Shown: positions 58,208 through 64,000 of the stretch, one piece after another | Layout: the number at the start of each line of letters is the position of its first letter | How positions within the stretch are numbered: position 1 is the first letter of the stretch | Source of the DNA: Novosphingobium sp. | GTDB taxonomy: Bacteria > Pseudomonadota > Alphaproteobacteria > Sphingomonadales > Sphingomonadaceae | Length of the DNA: 64,000 nucleotides | Assembly (NCBI RefSeq): GCF_024642085.1 | Contig: NZ_JAHEBV010000008.1 | Location: 1 to 64,000 of the forward strand | Reading direction: 5' to 3' | Program-made: the position numbers and the translations under genes | Notes under the pieces: model-generated | Told to the model about the DNA's origin: nothing | Database searches by the model: none | Seen by the model: only the letters and a program-made list of their open reading frames with translations

Positions 58208-59895
58208 TCATGGCCCAGAACCCGATCCTGACTCTGTCAAACGTCACCAAGAACTATACCAGCAAGAGCGGCGGCGTCAGCGAAGTGCTTGGCGGAATCG
58301 ACCTGGCGGTGGAGGAAGGCGAATTCATCGCGATCCTCGGCTTTTCGGGCGCTGGCAAATCGACGCTGATCTCGGCGATTGCCGGACTGGTTGATCCTGA
58401 TGGCGGGGAAATCCGCCTGAAAGGTCAGCCGGTCAAGGGCCCGGACAAGGACCGCGGGCTGGTGTTCCAATCCTATTCGCTGTTCCCCTGGCTGACCGTC
58501 GAGCAGAACGTCAGCCTGGCGGTCGACGCGGTGCACAAGGACCGCAGCAAGGAACAGCGGGACACGTTGGTTCGTCAGAAGGTTGAGCTGGTCGGGCTAG
58601 GCCATGCCCTGGACCGCAAGCCAGCGCAACTTTCCGGCGGCATGCGCCAGCGCGTGGCAGTGGCGCGGGCGCTGGCGATGGAGCCGGAAATCCTGCTGCT
58701 CGACGAGCCGCTGTCGGCGCTCGATGCGCTGACCCGCGCCAAGCTTCAGGACGAGATCGAGCGGATCCGGGCCCACGAAGGGCGCACGATCATCTTGGTT
58801 ACCAACGATGTCGATGAAGCGCTGCTGCTGGCAGACCGGATTGCGGTACTGACCCCGGCACCAGCGGCAAAAATCGGGCGGCTGTTCGATGTCGGCATTG
58901 CCCGCCCACGCGACCGTGAGGCCGTCAATGAAGACCGCGCCTATCAGGCTCTGCGGGCCGAGATTGTCGGCTATCTGGGCTCGCTGGTGGCGGGACAACA
59001 GCGCAGTGCCGCGGAATATGCCGCGCTGCCCAATGTCACCCCGCTGGATCTGGCGCCCCCGCCGCAAGCCTACCGCGATGCGGCCAAAGGTGGCCCGGCG
59101 CGGCGCTACATGGAGTTCTATCGGCTCGGCAAAGTCTACCCCACTCCCAAAGGGCCGCTGACCGTGGTCGAGGACTTTAACCTGCTGATGGACAAGGGCG
59201 AGTTCATCTCGTTGATTGGCCATTCGGGCTGCGGCAAATCGACCGTGCTGACCATGGCGGCCGGGCTCAACGCGATCAGCAAGGGCTCGGTCGTGCTCGA
59301 CAACCGTGAGATCGATGTGGCCGGGCCCGACAAGGCGGTGGTGTTTCAGGCCCCCAGCCTGATGCCGTGGCTGACCGCGCGGCAGAACGTCGCGCTGGGG
59401 GTTGAACGGGTCTATCCGCACGCGGCCAAGGCCGAGCGCCGCGAAATCGTCGACTATTACCTTGACCGGGTCGGGCTGGCCGATGCCAAGGACAAGCTCG
59501 CCGCCGAGATGTCCAACGGCATGCGCCAGCGCGTCGGGATCGCCCGTGCCTTTGCGCTCTCTCCGCGGTTGTTGCTGCTCGACGAGCCCTTCGGGATGCT
59601 CGACAGCCTGACTCGCTGGGATCTGCAGGACGTGCTGGTGGAAGTTTGGAACCGCACCAAGGTTACCGCGGTGATGGTCACCCATGACGTTGATGAAGCG
59701 ATCCTGCTGGCCGACCGCGTGGTGATGATGACCAACGGACCCAATGCCACGATCGGCAAGATCCTCAAAGTCGATCTGCCGCGCCCGCGCGACCGCAAGC
59801 AGCTGCTCCAGCATCCGCAATTCTACGCTTACCGCCATGAGGTGCTGCACTTCCTGGCCGAATATGATCACGGACCGACCGCGGCAGCGGCGTAA
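58204..59895 (+). CDS. nrtCD: Nitrate ABC transporter ATPase, two ATPase domains fused
   Basis: 563 residues with two complete ATPase domains. Domain 1: Walker A ILGFSGAGKST near 46-56, signature LSGGMRQRVAVARAL, Walker B ILLLDEPLSALDALT. Domain 2 begins near 300: Walker A IGHSGCGKST, signature EMSNGMRQRVGIARAFAL (N in place of the first G of LSGG), Walker B LLLLDEPFGMLDSLT. In cyanobacteria two separate ATPases, NrtC with an NrtA-like tail and NrtD, do this job; here one chain supplies both sites and lacks that tail. Start GTG 58204 overlaps nrtB; ATG 58210 is an alternative. Confidence 0.9.
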   Translation: MIMAQNPILTLSNVTKNYTSKSGGVSEVLGGIDLAVEEGEFIAILGFSGAGKSTLISAIAGLVDPDGGEIRLKGQPVKGPDKDRGLVFQSYSLFPWLTVEQNVSLAVDAVHKDRSKEQRDTLVRQKVELVGLGHALDRKPAQLSGGMRQRVAVARALAMEPEILLLDEPLSALDALTRAKLQDEIERIRAHEGRTIILVTNDVDEALLLADRIAVLTPAPAAKIGRLFDVGIARPRDREAVNEDRAYQALRAEIVGYLGSLVAGQQRSAAEYAALPNVTPLDLAPPPQAYRDAAKGGPARRYMEFYRLGKVYPTPKGPLTVVEDFNLLMDKGEFISLIGHSGCGKSTVLTMAAGLNAISKGSVVLDNREIDVAGPDKAVVFQAPSLMPWLTARQNVALGVERVYPHAAKAERREIVDYYLDRVGLADAKDKLAAEMSNGMRQRVGIARAFALSPRLLLLDEPFGMLDSLTRWDLQDVLVEVWNRTKVTAVMVTHDVDEAILLADRVVMMTNGPNATIGKILKVDLPRPRDRKQLLQHPQFYAYRHEVLHFLAEYDHGPTAAAA

Positions 59896-59952
59896 AGCAA
59901 GTTCCGGGGGGAAGATGCCTGTCGCGGCAAGGTTCGACAGGAGAAATTGACG

Positions 59953-61206
59953 ATGAAGTTTCGTTTCTGTGCGGCGGCCGCGCTTGTGGCCCCGATCGCC
60001 TTTGCTCAACCTGCGCTGGCTGCGCCCGGTGATCCGGTCAAGGTCTCGCCCGAGCTGACCATCGATCCGATTATCGATGCGCGGCTGCGCTACGAAAGCG
60101 TCGATACGCCGACGCTCGACGCCGACGCAGTGACGCTGCGGATCCGCGCCGGGGCCGAGCTGAAGCACAAGTCCGGCCTGTCGCTGCTGGTCGAAGGCGA
60201 AGGGACGCTGGGGATCGTCTCAGAATACAACGCCTTCCCCTTCGTAATCACCGATAGCCAGCGCCGTCCCGGTTTTGCGGCGGTGCCTGACCCCATGAAC
60301 GTCGAGCTTAACCGGCTGCAGCTGCAGTATAAGGGCAAGGCTGCGACTATCACCGTCGGGCGGCAGCGGATCAATCTTGACGATCAGCGCTGGGTCGGTG
60401 CAGTCGGCTGGCGGCAGAACGAACAGACTTATGACGCGGCGCGGGCCGAGCTGAAGTTTGGCAAAGTATCCTTCGATGCGACTTATGCGATCGATCAGCG
60501 GACTATCTGGGGCGTGGATGGCGGGCCGCGCGCGGCCTTTGGCGGCAATTTCGTGTTTCTTGGCGCGGGTAGCAAACTTGGCCCCGTCCAGGTCAAAGCC
60601 TTCGCCTATATGCTGGACTACGACACCGCCGAACAGGTCGGGGCGCTGGCGACGGTCATGGCCGATACGCAGACCTACGGCCTGCGCGCAGCGGCCAGCT
60701 TCAAGCTGTCCCCCAAGGTCACGCTGGGGCTGACCGCTAGCTATGCCCGGCAATCGGACTGGCAGGACAATCCGCTCGACTACGCAGTCGACTACATCGC
60801 CGCCGAGGGCAGCCTGAGTTTTGGCAACTTCGGCGTGCTGGCTGGCTATGAAGGCCTGGGCGGCAATGGCACCCGCGCGCTCCAGACGCCGATGGCGACG
60901 CTGCACAAGTTCAATGGCTGGGCTGATCTATTCCTGACCACCCCGGTCAATGGCTTGCAGGACTATTACGGCGGAGCTTTGATCAAGTTCCCCAAGGTCA
61001 AGGCGCTGCCGGGGCTCAACGCCGCAGTGACCTATCACCGTTTCGAAAGCGATCTGGGCGGGCTGCACTATGGCAACGAATGGGATGCTTCGCTGGGCTT
61101 CAAACTTGGACGCTACACCCTGCTTGCCAAATATGCCGATTACGATGCGGCGGCTTTCGGGGCCGATTCCCGCAAGATTTGGCTGCAAGTCGAACTGGCC
61201 TTTTAG
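59953..61206 (+). CDS. Outer-membrane porin (alginate-export/OprB-like barrel)
   Basis: 417 residues. A signal peptide ends at PALAA (about 24), followed by a beta-barrel with alternating pattern, RLRYESVDTPTLDADAVTLRIRAGAELKHKSGLSL and FAYMLDYDTAEQVGALATVMADTQTYGLRAAASF, and an aromatic terminus KIWLQVELAF. It resembles alginate-export-type porins. Its position between the nitrate ATPase and nirB suggests it lets nitrate or nitrite pass the outer membrane (inference). ATG 59953 is 10 bp after AGGAG; TTG 59947 is less likely. Confidence 0.85.
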   Translation: MKFRFCAAAALVAPIAFAQPALAAPGDPVKVSPELTIDPIIDARLRYESVDTPTLDADAVTLRIRAGAELKHKSGLSLLVEGEGTLGIVSEYNAFPFVITDSQRRPGFAAVPDPMNVELNRLQLQYKGKAATITVGRQRINLDDQRWVGAVGWRQNEQTYDAARAELKFGKVSFDATYAIDQRTIWGVDGGPRAAFGGNFVFLGAGSKLGPVQVKAFAYMLDYDTAEQVGALATVMADTQTYGLRAAASFKLSPKVTLGLTASYARQSDWQDNPLDYAVDYIAAEGSLSFGNFGVLAGYEGLGGNGTRALQTPMATLHKFNGWADLFLTTPVNGLQDYYGGALIKFPKVKALPGLNAAVTYHRFESDLGGLHYGNEWDASLGFKLGRYTLLAKYADYDAAAFGADSRKIWLQVELAF

Positions 61207-61232
61207 CAAAATCCCCTAAGGGGAAAAATTGT

Positions 61233-61241
61233 TGCACTGCA
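61233..61241 (+). promoter_or_regulatory. TGCA-S-TGCA box, copy 3 (nirB leader)
   Basis: TGCACTGCA followed by CAA, 26 bp before the conserved CGAATCGCTTA of the second leader, the same geometry as copy 2. The central base is C here and G in the other copies. Confidence 0.5.
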
Positions 61242-61266
61242 CAATTTTCGCTTGCCTGATGGGCAG

Positions 61267-61404
61267 CGAATCGCTTACACTTGCAGCCAAGCGATAGGTG
61301 CCGCCCAATGCAGGGCGAACCAGCACTAGTCGCCCAAGCAGCGAACAATGCGTGGCAACGAAGCCGCCCGATCCGGTCAACCGACCGGGACGAGGCGGCT
61401 TTTC
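61267..61404 (+). promoter_or_regulatory. ANTAR-type antitermination leader of nirB
   Basis: Hairpin 1 is ATCGCTT (61270-61276) / AAGCGAT (61289-61295). The terminator hairpin AAGCCGCC (61361-61368) / GGCGGCTT (61394-61401) has an inner stem CCGGTC-AACC-GACCGG and is followed by TTTC. The sequence GCGTGGCAACG before the stem is identical in the nrtA leader, and the opening CGAATCGCTTA is too. This is a second NasT target. Confidence 0.75.
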
Positions 61405-61434
61405 TTGTGCGCGCGCGAGGCAAGGAGCATATCG

Positions 61435-63933
61435 GTGAACGCGCCAGCGACTTTTAAATCGACCGGGACCGGCACCTCCGAGCGGCTGCCTGAACGTCTC
61501 GTCGTGATTGGCAACGGCATGGCCGGGTGCCGCGCAGTCGAAGAGATTCTCGAGCGCGATCCGACGCGCTATGCGATCACGATTTTCGGGGCCGAACCAA
61601 GGGTCAATTACAACCGGATCATGCTCTCCCCGGTGCTGGCAGGCGAGAAGAGCTTTGACGAGATCGTGATCAATGACGCGGCCTGGTATGCCGACAATGC
61701 GATCACGCTGGTCTCGGGCGATCCCGTGGTTTCGATCGACCGCGTCACCCAGACGGTGATCGCCAAGTCGGGCCGGGTCGAGCCATACGACAAACTGCTG
61801 ATCGCCACCGGCAGCGATCCATTCATTATTCCGGTGCCAGGCAAGGACCTACCCGGTGTAGTGACTTTCCGCGATCTGGATGACGTCGACAAGATGCTCG
61901 CTGCCGCTGAGGGCGGTGGCAGCGCAGTGGTGATCGGGGGCGGCTTGCTCGGACTGGAGGCGGCGCATGGCCTCTCGCTGCGCGGCATGGCGGTCACCGT
62001 GATCCACCTGATGCCGACCTTGATGGAGCGCCAGCTCGATGAGGCGGCGGGGTGGCTGCTCAAGGAAGAGCTCGAACGGCGCGGGCAGGTGATTCTGACC
62101 GGGGCCGATACAGCAGAGATAGTCGGCACCGATGGTCATGTCAGCGGCATCCGGCTCAAGGGCGGGCGCGAAATCGCTGCCGCGATCGTGGTGATGGCAG
62201 TCGGGATCCGGCCTGCCACTGCGCTGGCCAAGGCGGCAGGGCTCGATGTCGAGCGCGGGATCATGGTCGATGATCACATGGTCACTTCGGACCCCGACGT
62301 GCTCGCGGTCGGCGAATGCGTGCAGCATCGCGGCGCCTGCTATGGCCTGGTCGCGCCGCTGTGGGACATGTGCCGCGCGCTGGCCGATCATGCCACCGGC
62401 GCGCCTTCGGGCTATGAGGGATCGGTAACCTCAACCAAGCTTAAGGTATCTGGAATCGACGTGTTTTCGGCCGGCGATTTCTCCGGCGGCGACGGCGCAG
62501 AGGACATCGTCATGCGCGATGCAGCGCGCGGGGTGTACAAGCGGGTGATCGTCAAGGACGACAAGCTGGTCGGCGCGGTGCTCTATGGCGATACCGCCGA
62601 CGGTAACTGGTATTTTGACCTGCTAAAGAACAACGAGGACATTTCCGATATCCGGGAGGCGCTGATTTTCGGACAGGCCTTCGCGTCCGGGGGTGCGCTG
62701 CTGGACCCTAATGCAGCCGTTGCGGCGCTTTCCGACAATGCGGAAGTGTGCGGCTGCAACGGCGTTTCCAAAGGCAAAGTCGTCGGATGCATCCTCGGTG
62801 GGGCGCACAGCCTCGATGCCGTGCGCTCTGCCTGCAAGGCCAGTGCCAGCTGCGGGTCATGCACCCCGTTGGTCGAGAGCCTGCTCTCGCTCACCCTCGG
62901 CGGCGAGGTTGAAAGCGGTCCGAAGACGTTGTGCAAATGCACCAGCTTTGGTCACGATGACGTCCGGCGACTGATCCTGGAAAAACAACTCAAGGCCATC
63001 CCGCAAGTGATGCAGGCGCTGCACTGGACCACGCCTGACGGCTGCCATTCGTGCCGCCCCGCGCTCAACTATTATCTGCTCTGCGCTTGGCCGGGTGTCT
63101 ATGTCGATGAACAGCACAGCCGCTTCGTCAACGAACGGATGCACGCCAATATCCAGAAGGACGGGACCTACTCGGTGGTCCCGCGGATGTGGGGCGGGCT
63201 GACCAACCCGCGCGAATTGCGCGCGATTGCCGACGTGGTAGAGAAATACGATGCGCCGATGGTGAAGGTCACCGGCGGGCAGCGGCTCGATATTTTCGGG
63301 ATCAAGAAGGAGGACCTGCCCTCGGTCTGGCGCGATCTCAACGCCGCCGGGATGGTCTCGGGCCATGCCTATGGCAAGAGCCTCCGCACGGTTAAAACCT
63401 GCGTCGGCTCCGAATGGTGCCGCTTCGGCACGCAGGATTCGACCGGGCTGGGGGTGCAGATCGAGCGGATGACCTGGGGCTCATGGATGCCGCACAAGTT
63501 CAAGATCGCCGTCAGTGGCTGTCCGCGCAACTGCGCCGAGGCGACGATCAAGGACTTCGGGGTGGTCTGCGTCGACTCGGGTTACGAATTGCACGTCGGC
63601 GGCAACGGCGGGATCAAGGTCCGCGCTACCGACTTGCTGTGCAAGGTCGAAACCGAAGCCGAGGCGATGGAGCACTGCGCCGCGTTCATCCAGCTCTACC
63701 GCGAAGACGCCTGGTATCTTGAGCGCACCGCGCCGTGGCTTGAGCGCAAGGGGTTGGAGTGGATCAAGGCGTCCCTGTTCGATGATCCGGCCACAGTTGC
63801 GCGGCTTGCCGCCAAGTTCCGCTATTCGCAGCAATTCATGCAGGACGATCCGTGGGCCAAACGCGCCGCAGGAGAGGATGCCGAACTGCACCAGCACCTC
63901 GCCGAAGTACGGCCGCTGGAACTCACGTCGTGA
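61435..63933 (+). CDS. nirB: Assimilatory nitrite reductase large subunit
   Basis: 832 residues that reduce nitrite to ammonia with NAD(P)H. The FAD module starts with LVVIGNGMAGCRAVEEIL and has a second Rossmann motif AVVIGGGLLGLEAAHGLS. A BFD-like 2Fe-2S domain is shown by VCGCNGVSKGKV and CKASASCGSC. The siroheme/4Fe-4S domain has TCVGSEWCRFGTQDS and SGCPRNCAEA, each with its paired cysteines. Start is GTG 61435, preceded by AAGGAG; an ATG-initiated extension upstream runs through the terminator and is not used. It is coupled to nirD by GTGA. Confidence 0.94.
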   Translation: MNAPATFKSTGTGTSERLPERLVVIGNGMAGCRAVEEILERDPTRYAITIFGAEPRVNYNRIMLSPVLAGEKSFDEIVINDAAWYADNAITLVSGDPVVSIDRVTQTVIAKSGRVEPYDKLLIATGSDPFIIPVPGKDLPGVVTFRDLDDVDKMLAAAEGGGSAVVIGGGLLGLEAAHGLSLRGMAVTVIHLMPTLMERQLDEAAGWLLKEELERRGQVILTGADTAEIVGTDGHVSGIRLKGGREIAAAIVVMAVGIRPATALAKAAGLDVERGIMVDDHMVTSDPDVLAVGECVQHRGACYGLVAPLWDMCRALADHATGAPSGYEGSVTSTKLKVSGIDVFSAGDFSGGDGAEDIVMRDAARGVYKRVIVKDDKLVGAVLYGDTADGNWYFDLLKNNEDISDIREALIFGQAFASGGALLDPNAAVAALSDNAEVCGCNGVSKGKVVGCILGGAHSLDAVRSACKASASCGSCTPLVESLLSLTLGGEVESGPKTLCKCTSFGHDDVRRLILEKQLKAIPQVMQALHWTTPDGCHSCRPALNYYLLCAWPGVYVDEQHSRFVNERMHANIQKDGTYSVVPRMWGGLTNPRELRAIADVVEKYDAPMVKVTGGQRLDIFGIKKEDLPSVWRDLNAAGMVSGHAYGKSLRTVKTCVGSEWCRFGTQDSTGLGVQIERMTWGSWMPHKFKIAVSGCPRNCAEATIKDFGVVCVDSGYELHVGGNGGIKVRATDLLCKVETEAEAMEHCAAFIQLYREDAWYLERTAPWLERKGLEWIKASLFDDPATVARLAAKFRYSQQFMQDDPWAKRAAGEDAELHQHLAEVRPLELTS

Positions 63934-64000
63934 TCGGCGATTGGCTCGACATCGGCCCGGTCGATCAGATCGCCCCCGGCAACGCTCGCACGCTTCCAGT
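63930..64000 (+). CDS. nirD: Nitrite reductase small subunit, partial
   Basis: The first 23 residues start at GTG 63930, overlapping the nirB stop. They read VIGDWLDIGPVDQIAPGN and continue off the window. The DWLDIGPVDQIAPG pattern is the N-terminus of NirD, the Rieske-like partner of NirB. Nitrate reductase and cofactor genes are expected beyond. Confidence 0.8.
   Translation, partial: MIGDWLDIGPVDQIAPGNARTLP

Noticed and set aside
58597..60168. Minus-strand frame opposite the nitrate ATPase (523 codons).
   Set aside because: Shadow of a protein with clear Walker and signature motifs on the plus strand.
61213..61223. CCCCTAAGGGG hairpin after the porin gene as a terminator.
   Set aside because: Only a 4-bp stem with no U-run on the plus strand; too weak to call.
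1..64000. tRNA, rRNA, CRISPR arrays, prophage or intact insertion sequences.
   Set aside because: No cloverleaf-like block, repeat-spacer periodicity, transposase motif or terminal inverted repeats flanked by target duplications was seen.

Overview
The window is about 64 kb of GC-rich, gene-dense chromosomal DNA. It looks like an alphaproteobacterium of the Sphingomonadaceae (Novosphingobium/Sphingobium type). The grounds are two TonB-dependent receptors, a CYP153-like P450, a PPK2-type polyphosphate kinase, class Ia nrdA/nrdB, many ATGA/GTGA start-stop overlaps, and flavin-dependent halogenases sitting in a sugar locus. This assignment is inferred from gene content, not from a marker gene. 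I see no rRNA, tRNA, CRISPR array or intact insertion sequence.

Layout. 1-9.9 kb: the 3' end of an MFS transporter; a minus-strand operon of P450, TetR, SDR, DoxX and single-domain asparaginase with a palindromic operator in front; a TonB receptor; small proteins; tldD. 9.9-15.4 kb: ABC ATPase, nadB, PPK2, a hydrolase, GNAT and a YeaQ-type membrane protein. 16-20.4 kb: nrdA and nrdB separated by three small membrane-protein genes, followed by a decayed M48 peptidase. 20.9-29.1 kb: small membrane proteins, SDR, DUF1330, DUF3592, wecC-wecB, a divergent nucleotide-sugar epimerase and a CHASE3/HWE histidine kinase. 29.2-36.8 kb: dcd, DoxX, a saccharopine-dehydrogenase-like reductase, an aminotransferase, an alpha/beta hydrolase, an enoyl-CoA hydratase-like protein and a FadH-like dienoyl-CoA reductase.

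36.8-40.1 kb is less GC-rich and holds two divergent citrate-synthase paralogues, one carrying an N-terminal helix-turn-helix. 40-53.5 kb is a sugar-uptake locus. On the minus strand a large TonB receptor, two translationally coupled tryptophan-halogenase-family genes, a secreted GH13 glucosidase and a GH68 levansucrase-type enzyme form one probable operon. A sugar MFS transporter diverges from it, followed by a convergent LacI regulator and an exported GH63/trehalase-like hydrolase. The receptor/MFS intergenic region carries two palindromes that are good operator candidates.

53.7-64 kb is an assimilatory nitrate/nitrite locus. It has the NasT (ANTAR) and NasS sensor pair, NrtA, NrtB and a single protein made of two fused ATPase domains, a porin, NirB and the start of NirD. 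The nrtA and nirB leaders share the same architecture: a TGCA-S-TGCA box, a first hairpin that begins with the same 11 bases, and a nearly identical intrinsic terminator directly before the gene. This is the arrangement expected for NasT antitermination. The same box lies immediately before nasT.

The most unusual features are the halogenase pair inside a sugar operon, the repeated nitrate leader with its unexplained box, the fused nitrate ATPase, and the HTH-citrate synthase facing a citrate synthase whose catalytic Asp is replaced by Glu.
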